Origin: Talpa occidentalis
Lineage: Eukaryota > Chordata > Mammalia > Eulipotyphla > Talpidae
Assembly: GCF_014898055.3 (NCBI RefSeq)
Contig: NW_023603184.1
Span: 110,722,615-110,786,614, forward strand
Reading direction: 5' to 3'
Length of the DNA stretch: 64,000 nucleotides
Part shown: piece after piece, positions 1-14,079 of the stretch
How the letters are laid out: each line of letters begins with the position of its first letter
Numbering within the stretch: the stretch's first letter is position 1
Translations under genes and position numbers: made by a program
The notes under the pieces: generated by a model
Databases searched by the model: none
What the model was told of the DNA's origin: nothing
Seen by the model: the letters and a program-made list of their open reading frames with translations, nothing else

Positions 1-3000
1 AATTCAATTGTAGGAGGAAATAGCCTGTATATAGAAATTAAAGTGATAGATATCAGATATTTCCACCCCCAAAATACTGCATAGATCTCTCTTAGTGATT
101 GAAACTTTAAATGAATTATTTATAAATAGCCAATATAGTTCCACATTTCTGCTAAGCTTAAAACTAGTACAGATTTCTACTGTCTAGCACAAATGCTTAC
201 AAGTGGATTAAGAAAGTGTGACTGTCTTTAGGAAAAAGGGTGCAAACAAGTGCATATTGAGAAGAAAAGGGCAGGTAGTTGGCCCAGACTAGAAAAGATA
301 GGTTTGCAAAAGATGTCTCATTGTGAGAGACTGGGCAGTCCATAGGTAGCCAAGGGGATAAGGGACCAGGGTAAGGAGGCTGATAAAGACTGCACGCTTA
401 ACCCACTTCCCAGCTTGCCCCAAAGTACAACGAGCTATCAAATAATCCATGCTGTATTTTACTGAGAAAGAAAACTTTCTGTAAAGAGTTATGCTTAGTC
501 ATGTGACTCCTTTTGGATACTTTCAACCTCCCTTTTTCTTCATCATAAACATATAGTGATAAAAACAATATCAGCTGTCATTGTCACCAGCTGACCAATC
601 TATCCTACCCCCACATCTGGTTTCACCCTATTTTCAATTAGGAAGCCGCTTCTTTCAATTGCTTGATGTAACTGCCTGTGTGAAAGTATGCCTTCTTTGG
701 CAGCTATATTTTCTGAGTCACCAAGATGGTGAAGCAACCATTTGAATTTACCCAGTTGTATCCAAATTTTATTCTAATGATCTTTGCAAAGAATCTTAGC
801 TTGCACAAAGGATCTGTTCTGTACATCAAACAAACAAAAAAAACAGAAACACTGTTGAGTTGCACATCTCAAGCTAGTGACACCTGAGCATACAATTTAT
901 CAGGAAAGGATAAGGATTTGGCGTACAGGAGAACCACCTGCCTCAATTCTAAAAACTCCCCGGTGGAGCAGTAGTCTAAAGATGCCAGCTAAGTAGGTAT
1001 GATTTTATCTCACACAATCTTGATTTTCTGAACTTCTGCAGGTGCTTCAGGGTTTGAGTTTGGAATCATCTCTGCTATTGTTATTCCTTCAATTTGGGGG
1101 GATCATTAAGGAATTTTAGTTATTTAGTGAAACTGTATAAAAAACATAAATGTATATTTAAATAGAAGCAGATTATGATATTAAATTCACAAGTGCCTTA
1201 TAGGTTTATGTAAACTTATATTCAAAAAAAGTTTTACAAGATTTGAGCTATTATTTTGTGTTGAGAATTGTAAAGGTATGTTATTACTATTAATAATACT
1301 GTAATAATGCTTAATCAATACATAAAAATGTTTGCATTTTATATAATTATACTCCTTGAAGTTCATTCATTCATTATGTAACCACCATAGAATACCAGAA
1401 ACTCCATCCTTAGACTTCTACTATCTTGTGGTTAAGTTTAAATCAACAACCAGTGGCTGCAACTTGCCTTTAATATTTAGAACTATTAACATCTATCTTT
1501 GCTCTATTTAACAGAAATATATTTTGAGGGAAGCACAAAACTTGCATATAATTAAATTTCTTATAATCTTCTGTTTTAAGAGGAAAAAATTATTTGGGTT
1601 CATTTTATAACTACTTTAAATTCTTAATCCCTCAATTTTAAATTCTAAAGTATATAATTGGTAACTAGAGAAACAAGAATTAAAGAGTCAATGAGGAAAA
1701 TTCGGCTGTCTTAGAGAAAGAGTGGCCCTTCTACCCAAAATGAAACCTTAACTCAATCCATTAAACTGTATCTACATTTTGCCTTGCCAAAGATTCCATC
1801 ACAGTGAACAATTTCTCCCATTATCCTCTCTTTTCCTTAACTGTTATTCAGATATTCCTAAACTTGTTGTAAAATGTACACTCTAGTACAGTAGCTATCA
1901 AGTTCAAATCTGTCTCCCCACACATTACTAAAAAAAGGTGCAGCATTCACAGAACTAAAACACTACCTCTGAGTGTATTCTGTTGAAAGAACCAAGCACA
2001 ATATTTCCCTTTTAGAGGGCTATGCAACCATTGTAAACAGCAAGGGATTGCATAATGTTTCAAAAGTTTTCCAGTGCTATGTCATCCATGTGCTTTAATA
2101 GTTAATATGTTTTTAAAATATATTTTGAGGAGTTGATAAGAACTTGTGCACAGTTTCAGAAAACAGAAAATAAAAGGACTCCCTCAGTATGCATGGACTT
2201 AAACTATAAGCATGCTCTTTATTGCTTTACAGTAACTTAGTGCCAGAATTACCAAGTTAAGATGAAAGAGAGACATTATTTTTCCTGATAGCCCTGGAGG
2301 CACCTAGGATGTAGCATTACTTACCTAAAGATGGGTCTTTGGAGATGTTTCTTCCTGATTGTGACATGGTCATCCATTTAAAGGTGAAGGTTTAACTTCT
2401 TCCTGGAAACCACTCCAGAAAATCCAGGGAGAGAAAGTGCAAGCTTATCCTAAACTATTGTGCTGCAAGGAGCCGAAAAGGAAAAAGTAGTTTCCTCTTT
2501 CTCTTTTTGGGTGCTGGGAGAAAGCTTCCCTGCTCTCTGCCAGCTGAGCTGTGTGTCCATAGAGGCCACATAAGACAGGCACATTGGGGCACTCCCCCAC
2601 AGAGCAGGGTGTGCAAAAACCACCAAGAGTCACGTTGATATGGGAAAGAGAAGTACACAGGACCCTCGGAAACAGAACAAAACAAACAGAAAACTTCCTA
2701 CTGCAGTGTCACCCAGGTAGGAGCTCCCTAAGTTATTGCAGCCATGAGAGCAGTCCTTCCACATGCTGGTCAAGCTCGGAAAGCTAAGTCCCTCCCTGTC
2801 TTTAAAACAGCCTGTTCTGAGGCTCAACTTTTTTTCTTCAAAATAAAAGTTGTACAGCTGGTTCAGCAGTCCCATGTGAGTACCCTCTGTAAGTATGTTC
2901 TGTTAAAATAAGAACTGTATACAAGTTAATGAAGAAAGATGGACTCAGGCTGTGTGGCTGGCTCTACTTCAAGAGATTATAATTATTTTACAATCTTGCT

Positions 3001-3924
3001 TTTATTCACGCTGGATAAAGTGTGGAGACAACTCATCATTTTTGGCACTCATAACCTAATAACCTACACTTGGCTGAAGTTGAAGATGCCATTTCAACTG
3101 ATAGAAGCCCATGTGAAGTTGGCCAGAGCTACATAATTTAGATGAACAAGAGCTGCTCAGTTCCTATCAGTAACACTGAACCCAGATGTCTGGATCCAAG
3201 TATATCTCTCCAACTTAGAGGGGACACTGCAAAAATGACACAGAAACACTCATGTTCAAAAAAAAAAAAAATAAACCCTTCCCAAACTTCCTGGAAACCT
3301 ATGGTCTGTGGTTTGTATATTATATGATCAAATTTGACTTTGTAACTACAAAAGGAAAGAAAAGTAAGTATATGAAAGTAGTCATGAACAGTTGAAAATA
3401 AATGACATTACAATTATTTTATTTGGAAACTTATATTCACACTGTAACTCTTGTTCTAGTTATAGATAAGGTGAATCCTTGTATTTCACTATGACTTCAT
3501 TGGAGATATACGTGTACCTGAATCAATAACAAAATTTCTACCAAATCAATAATAATGTGAGATTCTAGGTCAAAGGTTTCATGTGTAACAAAATAAACTA
3601 TCTCAAAGTAGTCCTAAATATTTACATGTGAAATGTTTTTATAAAAAATTTAAAATGTTTTTAAAATTTGTAATGTAATATGAAAGTGGGGAATAAAACA
3701 AAACATATGTGCCTTTGTTGAAGATCCTTAAAAATAAAGATCAAATGTCATGAAGGAGGATATGACCTATTAGGTTATCATCTGTAGTCCTTTGCCACTT
3801 TCTATATACTTCCACCGGGACATGAACACTTGTGTTGTTTCACCCAGAGGAAAGACAAAGAAGGACAAGAGAAATACAAAGAAATCTCTGATTTTACTGA
3901 ATAATTCTAATCCACTCTAGGGAA
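1..3924. other. Unassigned AT-rich sequence
   Basis: No gene or repeat that I can support. Open frames are short, overlap on both strands, and show no domain. Slightly more GC-rich at 2280-2900. An A13 run lies near 3259. Confidence 0.6.
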
Positions 3925-4035
3925 TGGAATCAGTTTGTTTCAGTCCTAGTTTTACAAACATATGGGCCTTTGTGGGAAAATCTGTGTCCCAGTTTCCTCA
4001 TTTGTAAAATGAAGTTATAATATTAACTGAATTCT
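3925..4035 (+). repeat. MIR fossil
   Basis: CCCAGTTTCCTCATTTGTAAAATGAAG is diagnostic of the MIR core. Confidence 0.75.
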
Positions 4036-5320
4036 ATGTTTCTTTGCAGCTTTAATAGTACCATCATGCCATTTCGAAATATGAGTAGTTTGCTTCTTAA
4101 AAGGAACCAGTATAGGTTTTAAATGACTGATGTACCCAAAACTACACATTTATTATGTAAAATTATAAAAATGAAGGTTAAGGATTAAAAAGGAAAATAA
4201 TTTTTATTACATATGTATTTATGTAGATATGACATATTTATAAGATGACATCTAAATCAATGTTCCCTTAACACATCAATAAATAGCCAATCATAAGTTC
4301 ACTTCTAGGAAATACAGTTAAATCTGAAAACCAGCTCTACGCAAACTGATGTACAGCTCTTTGGATAGAGCTTTATTACAACCCTATGCTTTGACATTCT
4401 TTGTATAAGAATGCATAGAAATAACATCATGTTGCACAGTCCTCTGGAAGGATTTTAGGTTAAATGAATGGCATGTAATTTCTATGCTCACAGTTCATAT
4501 ATATTTCTATTAATTTATCATAAAATATTCCTAAGGGATAATCAAAGAGAATAATAAAAACACCAACTTTAAAAACATTCATTTTCTCTATGAAATAAAA
4601 AAGTGAAATTATTTCTTTAAATACCTGAGGAAAGGAACTAACACAAACACTAATAAACAACTAATCATGGAATATTCAACTGACAAGCAAATATAATCTA
4701 ACATGAGGCTCGGGGCTTAATTATCAACTGAAAATCTGAAAGTTGCTAAATTACATAACATCTTTTCTTGCATTTATTTTATATTCTTTTCACTCTTAAG
4801 TTATTGAGAGAGAAAACTTAGATTCATATTTATATAAAGCACCATATTTAACCCAATTTTAAAACCCAAAGAACAATAAGAAGATACCAGCAAATTAAAT
4901 ATTCACTTGGCATAAAGTAAAACATTATTTCTTAAATGTCTTCACTAACTTTTTCTCAAAGAGCATTTAACTTTTACATAGGAACAAAAAGTTTACTTTA
5001 ATTATTTATTCAACATTAATGTAGCATTCAATAACAAATGATGAATAATGAATAATAAAAAGATCTCATTATTACTGCTTAAACTGTAAAAATATATTCC
5101 TTAGATTAACACAACTTTACTATGCAACATAGTAAAATTTATTGTATAAAGAGCCAGTCTGACACCTCTATAAGATAAACTAAATGTAATTTAATATGAG
5201 TAATTATTTTTCTAGTGTCAGGGGTCAGAAATGGTGTTTTTCTTTCTCCTGTTATGGTAAACTCCTTTCTGCCTAACTTTGCCTAACACTTTTGCCCAGT
5301 CCTTACCCCCCTCCACCTCC

Positions 5321-5354
<34 letters not shown>

Positions 5355-6254
5355 CCACCTTAGCACATTTAGACTGTCATAATTGCTGCTCAGTTAATAT
5401 TTGTTCAACTTATTTGGTAAAGCATTCAGCCAAAACACAATATAGCCAGCACAGTTAACTTATTTTATGTGACAAAATGCATGGATCAACTTGAATCACT
5501 TCCAACCAAAAGGGTACTTAGCCTTTCATGGTATTTTGTGTCAAACATCTTGAAAAAGAGTTAAGCTTTTCTTTCCTTATTTTTTTTTCATCGTAATCAT
5601 CTATTCCCTGCCTCTGTTTGTAATATATGCGTCAAAGCACATAATGTAGAAAGTTCATGTGATGTCATGGCTAGGAACTGAAAAATTACAGTATTTACAT
5701 GTTATTGTTTTACCACAAAAACCTAGCTGAATATCAGTCTGAGACAAAGTGTGTTGTTCTTTTATTTTTCCAACACAATTTAACAATGTTACAAGCTATG
5801 TACTTAAGTAAATTTTTAATTAAGCAGAGAAGGGGGCAGGAAATACAAGGAAAAAATGATCAGTTGATATTTCAGATTCTATCATCATATACTTATGCTC
5901 TCATTTTAAATGTTTTTAAAAGCCTGCTTCTTTCTCTCTGGCCTATTTACCTTCTGCCAAGATAAGAGATGGCCCTGTACTAAGCATGATTAGAGAATAT
6001 CCTACATTTAACTCCATTTCAGTAATTTTCATTTTTTTTTACATGAAAAATAGACTGTCAACTCTAGAGGACATAAATGGCAAAGTGGGAACTATTCCTG
6101 ACAGACTAACCCAATTCTTCCTCTTTATCACTTAAGGAAAAATTACTGTGTGTAAGTGGGTGAAGCAGCATTATTTTAGAAATATCTTTTATCAGCTGTA
6201 TTCTTTCAAGGTAAGGCATTCACAAACATCTTATCCATTTTCTGTAACAAATTC
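4036..6254. other. Unassigned AT-rich sequence
   Basis: Apart from the (CA)n tract I see no gene or element. An 88-codon open frame at 5699 has no recognisable feature. Confidence 0.6.
5324..5352. repeat. (CA)n microsatellite
   Basis: About 14 CA units after a C-rich stretch. Confidence 0.97.
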
Positions 6255-6370
6255 CCTTCAGCAAATGTCACAGTGGATTATGAAGCTTGCTGATAGGTGG
6301 TGGGGTTGGGATTTGAACCTGTCACATTCCTGACCCCAAGCTTCTACCCCTACTGAGTAGGTTGTCACCT
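6255..6370 (-). repeat. MIR fossil
   Basis: GGTGGGGTTGGGATTTGAACCTGTC is the complement of the MIR tRNA-like head. Confidence 0.65.
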
Positions 6371-6675
6371 TGTCAGATGCTCTGCCTCTGAGATCACTTG
6401 AGCTCTTTCTGGACTTTACTTCACATTCTATGACAAAAAAGAAGCAAATAATCTCTCTAATAAGTGTCTCTTTTTCTCTTTATTGTCTACCCTACATAAA
6501 TATCAAGCTGATTATAGAACTGAAGCATTCAGTAGAGGAGGAGTAGGCACAAAGAGGGAAGGGGGCACAATGGAAAATGGTGAGAGGACTACAGGAGATT
6601 GTGTGCTGGGTGCAGTACTATGGTGGCGATAACTGATGGGGGATTCTAATACTGTCTCAATTAAAAAAATAAGTA

Positions 6676-6938
6676 GGGCCTCCCTGGTGGTGCAGTGGGT
6701 TGAGCGCAGCGCTGTGAAGCTGTCTGCAGCCTCTGCAGTGCTGGTTCGATTCCTGGCCTGCCAGGGAGATTCCCACATGGCGTGGCAGACTTCTCCTGTC
6801 TCACCCGCTGCTCCCCTCAGCAGTGTTTTTGGTCCATCTGCCTGTTCTGCTCCCATTCTGTCTCTCGTGAATCCTCTCACCCTCCCGTGCCTCTGGCCTG
6901 TACCCAGTTCTTGTATAAATAAAATAAATCTTTTAAAA
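6676..6938 (+). mobile_element. tRNA-derived SINE
   Basis: Full-length copy: A box TGGTGCAGTGG, B box GGTTCGATTCC, then the unrelated body with CCCCTCAGCAGTG and a tail TAAATAAAATAAATCTTTT. The flanks (AAAAAATAAGTA and AAAAAAAAGTAAA) may be a diverged duplication. A (TA)n tract and an L1 3' end follow. Confidence 0.9.
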
Positions 6939-6950
6939 AAAAGTAAATTT

Positions 6951-6953
<3 letters not shown>

Positions 6954-6988
<35 letters not shown>
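6954..6988. repeat. (TA)n microsatellite
   Basis: About 17 TA units between the SINE tail and the start of the L1 fragment. Confidence 0.95.
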
Positions 6989-6990
<2 letters not shown>

Positions 6991-7982
6991 ATTGCACAAA
7001 GATCTACAAAGAGTTCACAGGACTCAACAAAAACAGAGTAAACAATCCAGTCAAAAAATGAGCAGAAGAGTTAAATAGATACTTCTCCAAAGAGGAAGTG
7101 CAAATGGCCAACAGGTATATGAAAAAATCTCCAACATCACTTATAATCAGGGAAATACAAATCAAGAAGACAATGAGATACCACCTTACACCAGTGAGAA
7201 TGGCACATATTTTAAAAACTGGCAACAAATGTTGGCGAGGATGTGGAGAAAAAGGAACTCTCCTACACTGCTGGTGGGAATGCAAATTGGTCCAGACACT
7301 TTGGAAAGCTGTCTGGAGGTTCTTCAGACTACTGAAAATGGAGTTACCATATGACCCAACAATTCCATTCCTAGGGAACTACCCAAGGGACACAAAAACA
7401 TTAATTCAAGAGGATACCTGCACCCCTATGTTTATTGCAGCACTATTGAGAATAGGCAAGATATGAAAACAACCCAAATTCCCAAAGAAGATGACTGGAT
7501 CAAGAAGATGTGGTACATATACACAATGGAATACTATTTAGCAATCAAAAAAGATACATTTATGCCATTCACAGGAACATGAACGGAGCTAGAAGGAATT
7601 ATGCTTCAATAAAATAAGTCAGAAGGAAAAAGAAAAAAAATCAGATGGTTTCACTTATAGGAATATAGGGGAACCAAGTAAGGGAACATGAAAAAATAAA
7701 TAAATAAATAAATTAGCAGGCAACTATAAATCAGAGACATTCTGCAGCGGAGGGGGAGGGAGAGGGATCAAAACAGGGGAGGGAAGAGCACAAGGGACAA
7801 TGGTGATGGTTCATGAATTGGTGGTGGGAATTTTGTGGTGGGAATATATATACATCATTGCATTGGTCTTTTTGTTCTCAATCCATCAGCCCTAGACATG
7901 GCTCACTGATATCAAGACCAAATAACTAATAAGTTCTTCTAAGATCTAAAGGGAAGCTGTTCTATTATTAAAAAAAAAAAAA
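6989..7982 (+). mobile_element. L1 3' end, 5'-truncated
   Basis: Encodes the ORF2 C-terminus, including the CWRGCGEKG...HCWWEC knuckle and [10 protein letters not shown] (about 7090-7466), with early stops and frame breaks after that. A purine-rich 3'UTR of an older type, with GGAGGGGGAGGGAGAGG, follows from about 7745. The element probably ends in the A13 run at 7970-7982. More diverged than the copies at 23-27 kb and 62 kb. Confidence 0.88.
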
Positions 7983-8374
7983 ACCTTGCCTAAAATCAAG
8001 GAACACACATTTAAATCTTAAGCAATTTTCTCTTCAACTCCCTGCACATGTGTTTCCTTACCAGTCAAACTAAAATACTAGACTGCATGACCTCTAAGAT
8101 CCTCTCCAGCTCTAAATTTTTGTGGTTCTGTGATTGACACTAAGATAAAATGTCAAATTATTTAAACTTAGTGTCCAAGCAAGAATAAACTCTCTAGTCA
8201 TTTTTAGCTCTTCTTAACCATTACAAGATCATGCATACCAGAGTACTTTTCATCCCTATTGTTTTGGGATTAAAACTATAAAACAAATACTACTATTTGA
8301 ATGTGAAAATAAATTGCAGCATTTTTATCTTTTCTAATTAAAAACATTTTTTTCTCTATATCTTAACATTCAAC

Positions 8375-8505
8375 TTGGAACAATTCTCTCTAGAATGTAA
8401 GCTCCAGGAGGACATGGATTAGTGTCAGTCTTATTTCCTGTGCATGGAATACAAAACACTCAACAGGTAATTTATAGAATGAATAAGCACATGAACTAAG
8501 TGCTG
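8375..8505 (+). repeat. L2 fossil
   Basis: TAGAATGTAAGCTCCAGGAGGACATGG is typical of the L2 3' region. Related L2-like wording may continue at 8680-9000 and 9770-9960, less clearly. Confidence 0.65.
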
Positions 8506-10519
8506 ACTGATGTTATTTCATCTTCTGACTTAATATTTTTCTAAAGGCTCAGTCATATCTGGCAGCTAGTCAATCCATGTATCCTCCATCCCACTATATT
8601 TCTTCTCGAAAGCTTATGAATTTAGACCATAGAATAGCAGGAAAAGGGTGGCTTCAAACCCAAACTTGCAGGCACTTGTTCCCTTTAGTGCTCTCCATTG
8701 TTTATAACAATGTCTCTTATCTGGTCACCTGGCTTCTGCAGTCATCTACTGAAATCTGTTCCTGCTCTGTTCAGTTGGGCCATTCTTAGAACTATGGTCA
8801 CACCATGCTAACTGATCCCTTACTGAGCCTTCAGTGGTGCTGCAGGACTCCCTGACTCTCAGTCATAGCCTTCATCTGGATCCCTGCCCAGGCTGTTACC
8901 CTTTTGTTCTGTGTAGGATCTCCTGCCCCTTGCCAGGGATATGGCCAATTCATGGTAAATACATTGACCCCCATCTCATCAGATTTCTTAATTTCCCACA
9001 AGGCAAGCACAACTTGCTGAGATCTTCACCACAAATAAGCACCAAGAAATATTTGGGATTGAATTTATCACACTACCATTATAATTCTGTTGTAACTAAC
9101 TCACTAAGTCACTGGAAACATTCTCTAGTTTATACTTTCACTTTCAACCAAACATGCTTCCCACCCTGGGATTTCAACTCACAGCTAAGAAGTCAAAATA
9201 TTTTGATCATTTGCATAAAACATCTTCAATCTGGGTCACTCTTCTAGAAAGAAGAGAGATACTTTACCCATCTATATGGCAGAAAATTTCTTACTTTATG
9301 TCCTGAAAGCCCTTCATTCATGGTCTATAATAACTTCAAACCTGGATCATGTATGTCAGCTAGAGCTTCCAGAATTTTGGAAAGCCTTTTATGGTGTGAA
9401 CACAACCTGACTTTCAGAGTATTGTTTTACAGGGTATTCAAAAGTTCCATTTAGGTATTCAAAGCCAGGCCTCTCACTTGTCTTTAACTTCATCTGTAAT
9501 AACACGAATCCCATATCCCATCTTGCATGAAGCAAACAGATGTCTTTGGTTGACTGAGAGAAGGTAGGATCATATTCATAATAACAAAGAAAAGAACATA
9601 TTATTGTCATTATTTTATCAAGTTTTCATAACTTATTCATTGCTGTCGGCTCATGGTGCATACATGAAACTCTGCATTAACATTCTGTCAATCAGAACCT
9701 CACCTCCTATATACCCCATCTCAAAACCCAGATCTTTCAATTCATTCTTTGCCATCATGCCTCATGCCAACATTTTGTGCCTCTAGCACTCTACTCTTTT
9801 CTGCCTCTTCTGCACATACTATTCTGTCTAAAATGTTCTCTTCTGCTCACTGCTCTGATTGCAGCTGCAGTTTCTCCTCCTCATAGAGGGGACTCCCACG
9901 ACAACCCCATCTGAATTTCACACACCTGCAGCACTGCCCTTGTTTCCATCAGGGTAAATATCATACATAATCTGTGGAGTAATTATTTGTTTCCAATTTA
10001 CCTGTTTAATGAATGGATGAACTTACTCTGCAGGATGTGGTATCTCAGGGGAAAGAAAAAAAAAAAAAAAAAGAAAATGTCACCATTACTGATTACCCTA
10101 AAAATAAAGCTAGTCAAGTTATACCAAAAATATATTTCTTTTCACATATATGTCTGTAAGAACCTAAAAAATAGACTCTTGCTGATTTTTGCATTCAAAA
10201 CATACTCTAATACTTACACATGTGTTTTTCCTTAAAATATTTGTCATTACACATCTTCAAATTGGGAGCTCTATATGTGTGAGGATAAATTTAATAAGAA
10301 TATTAAAATTTAAAATCATTTTGGAAATGGTTCTCAATGACCAAAGATGGTTTCTACCTTAGGGCCAAAAGCAGACTCTACCCAGTTAATAGTTTTAAAC
10401 TACATTTTCTTGATGTGTATGTCAGACTTAAAGTTTATTGACAATTTATCAATAATAAATCAGAATTATAATTTTCTTAATGAATTAATAAGGAAGATCA
10501 TGTTCATACAGCATTATGT

Positions 10520-11245
10520 ACAAAAATCAAGAGTTAGATACAACCTAAGTGCCCATCAACAAATAATTGGATAAAGAAGCCAGAATAAAACTCAGCTATA
10601 AAGGGCCTCCCTGGTGATGCAGGCAGTTGAGCGCAGCACTGTGAAGCTGTCCGCAGGCTCTGCAGTGCCAGTTCGATCCCCGCCAGCCACGGAGATAGCC
10701 ACATGGTGGGGCAGACTTCTCCTGTCTTGCCCGCAGCTCCCCTCAGCAGTGTATTTCGTCAGTCTGCCTGTTCTGCTCCCCGCTCTATCTCTGCTGAATC
10801 CTCTCACCCTCCCGCACATCTGGCCTGTACCCTGATTCTTGTATAAAAATAAATAAATCTTTTAAAAAATACTCAGCTATAAAAAGAGATGAAATCCTGC
10901 AATTTGCAACAACATGGATGGCTCGAGAGTGCCTTATGCTTAGTAAAATCAGAGAAAGACAAATACTGTATGATTTCATGCAAATGTACATAGAAAAACA
11001 AGACAAATGAACGAACTTGAACAAATGTAATTTTCTAGGCTATGAGACCAAATCAGTGGTTACCAGAAAGGAAGGCAAAAGAGGAGTTAGTAAATTGGGT
11101 AAAAGAAGTCAATTTATGGTGAAGGAAAGAATTGGACATTTAATGGTGAATTAATGTAATAAACAGAGACACTGATTTATAACAACACACACCTGACAGT
11201 TATGTGTTATAATGCAGTTATTTCAATTTAAAAAATAACAAAAAA
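10520..11245 (+). mobile_element. Old L1 3' end, split by a SINE
   Basis: Phrases such as CCTAAGTGCCCATCAACA, GCAACAACATGGATGG and a degenerate version of the usual L1 C-terminal coding block can be recognised, but the frame is broken. A SINE interrupts it at 10603. The 3' boundary near the A-rich stretch at 11230-11250 is approximate. Confidence 0.75.
10603..10870 (+). mobile_element. tRNA-derived SINE inside old L1
   Basis: Perfect 13-bp duplication ACTCAGCTATAAA at 10590-10602 and 10871-10883. B box GGTTCGATCCC would need one change (AGTTCGATCCC here). The tail is AAATAAATAAATCTTTT. It splits an L1 coding block, so it is younger than that L1. Confidence 0.95.
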
Positions 11246-11689
11246 GAAATAGTAAAGAATAACTGTTCCCCCAATTGGTTAACTCTTCAGTCAGGTATCA
11301 GTATTGAGTCTTTCTACTTCACAAAAGAGAAGAAATTCCTCTTTGTCATTGAAGTGTAGAAACAGGTCAGTTAAAATTTGATTGGCTCCAATTAGCACTC
11401 CCACAAGTTCTGACAGCCTTTAGAGCTGGCAGTCAAATAACTTCCTTTGAAAGAGTGTGACATTCTGTGAAAATATCATCAACAACAACAGCAACAAAGG
11501 AAATCATTTAAAACAGACTCTCATAGCCAAATACCCCCCACCCCCGCTCAATGTGTACTCAAGCAACATATAAATAAAGCAACATATAAATCTACTATAA
11601 AAGGAAGTAACTTTTGCATAGTGGGTAGTTAAATAAACATTACAAAAAGCAACAACGTCATTATAAAATACCTTTGAGTTAGAGAACTA

Positions 11690-11855
11690 AGAAAGAGATG
11701 GGTGAACTGAGGCTTGAAGGATGAATAGATATTCCACAAACAGGCTAAGAGGAAGGGCAAGCAGAATATTCCATCAGCCCTGAGCACCAGGGAACAAGAG
11801 ATTTGCATGGCACATTGTGGCTGAAGCAGTATAGTATGGCTTCTGCAGTTACAGA
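11690..11855 (-). repeat. L2 fossil
   Basis: AAGGATGAATAGATATTCC and GAGCACCAGGGAACAAGAGATTTGCA resemble the complement of L2 3' sequence. Confidence 0.45.
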
Positions 11856-12959
11856 GGCTCACACCATAACAAAAAAAGGAGGAGCTGTAAACAGGGAAAT
11901 AATTGATGTGATATCACTGTTTAAAAGCATATGATTCAGATGTTTTCATGACTCTCAAACATGCCAAAAATATTCTTAACTGCCAATTCTTCAGTCAGTG
12001 GAAAGTTGTCCAAAAGTAGTCGCATGCTGAGACTCGTTCAGTTTCTCTGAAGCTCTGAAATTCATCACTAAATCATTAACTTAGCTTCAGTACTGAGTCA
12101 TCATTACCAGCTTCCCTCCATATTTTAAGCTTGGTTTCAGCATGATTCTAAATTCAATTAGCTTTTTTTTAAGTCTGTTTTAAGCTTCCAGTAATGTCTA
12201 TGAATAAATGTGCAGAACTACCACCAAGAAATGAATTGAATCAATGTCAGTAAATGGAAAATTCCTAATGCTAACCTATTGACTCTCCAAGCTTTCAGAA
12301 TTAGACAGTGATAGAGATAATCTTGACTCACACTGACTTTGAATAGAAGCAACCACTCAGTTTGCTAAGCTTTTAATAGTCTGTGTGGTAGGTTCTATAT
12401 AAATAACTCAAATATATAGAAATAGATTGCTAACTCCGATTACCTTTCTAAAACAAAAAATGAGTAATTAGCAGAGAAAATAAAGAGACCACAAATATAT
12501 GTACCCTCACATTCATTCAGTTCTCAAAAAATTCATTCCAGCTTCAGCTTTTCTGTTTGAACTTATTTTCCCCAAGTACATATCCCCTGAAATGACCTAT
12601 CTTTGCCAATCTCATCTCTGGAATTACTATTTTATTTTTCATATCATATCAGCATTCCTAACATTTGTTCTATGGCATGTTACAGTTACCATAATTTACT
12701 TGTACATTCATTTAATTAAACTTAAATTCCTATACAGCATTTAAATTAATCCAGTGAACATTTTTCCCAACACAACATTACTTGCTGAACCATCTCATAC
12801 AAAAGTTCTTTTCCTAACCGCATATTAAAATACAGGTCCACTTTAGAAGTTCTGCCTCTTTTGTTAACATTATGAATCTTCATTCTGATCTAAGGCCTTA
12901 GATAATGTAAGTCTTCCTGCATCTGCTCTTTTCTCCACCTGACCCTATGGAAATATGGA

Positions 12960-13260
12960 AGCAGCAGAGTTTATTGGTCACTTACTGCTAGAGACAAATA
13001 CTTTCTGCTAACCTTTTCGTTTAGTTCTATACAACACACCTAGAAGGTAGATTATCTTATCTTCAAGTCACACTCAAGGAAATTAAAGTTGAGAAAATTT
13101 ATATAATTATCCAAAACTATACATCTTGTTTGTTAGAGTAATAGGATTTGAATCCAATTCTATCCCATGCTGTCATCTTGGGTAATAGGATTTGAATCCA
13201 ATTCTTTCCCACTTTAATATCTTTGTTCTTATTAACAATGCCTCTCTATGATCATATTTT
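12960..13260 (-). repeat. MIR fossil with 44-bp tandem duplication
   Basis: CCTAGAAGGTAGATTATCTTAT and GGATTTGAATCCAATTCT match the MIR complement. The TAATAGGATTTGAATCCAAT block occurs at 13139 and again at 13183. Confidence 0.75.
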
Positions 13261-13324
13261 TATTTTTAATAGTAGTCTTGAGGGGGAAAAGACATCTTGG
13301 ATGACCATATCTTTATTGTGTGGG

Positions 13325-13510
13325 TGACAACATGAAATTTTTATTTATATATATTTTTTACAACACTGTATATGATTCAGAGGTATAGAATCACAACTCT
13401 TCACTTTCCAATACCACACCTATCACTGGGACACCCACAGTCCTCTACCACAGCCCATTGTGCTACCTCCACACTTTCCTTTCTATCCTGCCCCTCTGCT
13501 TCTTATAATT
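13325..13510 (-). mobile_element. Probable L1 3'UTR remnant
   Basis: Starts with a T-rich, TTTATATA-like tail and continues with CCCACAGTCCTCTACCACAGCCCATTG-like wording, which parallels minus-strand L1 3' ends at about 33.8 and 60.9 kb. Short and diverged, so the call is tentative. Confidence 0.5.
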
Positions 13511-14079
13511 CTCCAATCATCTGAATTAGGTTGAACTCTAAAAATTCAGACTGAACTTCAGAGACATGAGTTTGATTTGTATCATTCTCACAATATAAAC
13601 CTCAAACTTGCACGGATAAGTAAACCAAGAGAAGAAATAAGAGAAATAAAAGTGTTTTAAAATTTAAATTTTACCATGTATTTGTCACATAGTCTTCATT
13701 GAATAAAAGTGGAAAAACAAAACTTCTGGTCAAAACACCACCGAGAAACTCCAAGAAAATAAAAATTAAGGCAGAGTAAACAAATAATTGAACTTGTAGT
13801 TTTATCCCCAACATTCAAAATGATTCTCCAACACTGTGTGTCTGTTTGCAATTCTCTTTGAAATCATGCCCATAGCAACCTGTCTCATAAAAAAAAAAAA
13901 TAATTCATTAATTAAAATTCTCTACCTTCTTTCAAAAACACACAAAGATATTTCAACTTTGCAAAAAAAAAAAAAAAGTAGACAGACTCTATTCATAGAT
14001 CTGTACAGCTCAGAGTTGCCTGGGAGATACTTAGCCTTTTATTTTACTACAAGGATAATAATGGTAACTGCTGCCATTT

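Noticed and set aside
6512..7061. 122- and 141-codon open frames on opposite strands
   Set aside because: Both run through the SINE at 6676-6938 and the (TA)n tract; no independent coding evidence.
9987..10235. 82-codon open frame with a poly-Lys run
   Set aside because: The lysines come from an A-run; no domain, splice or promoter support.
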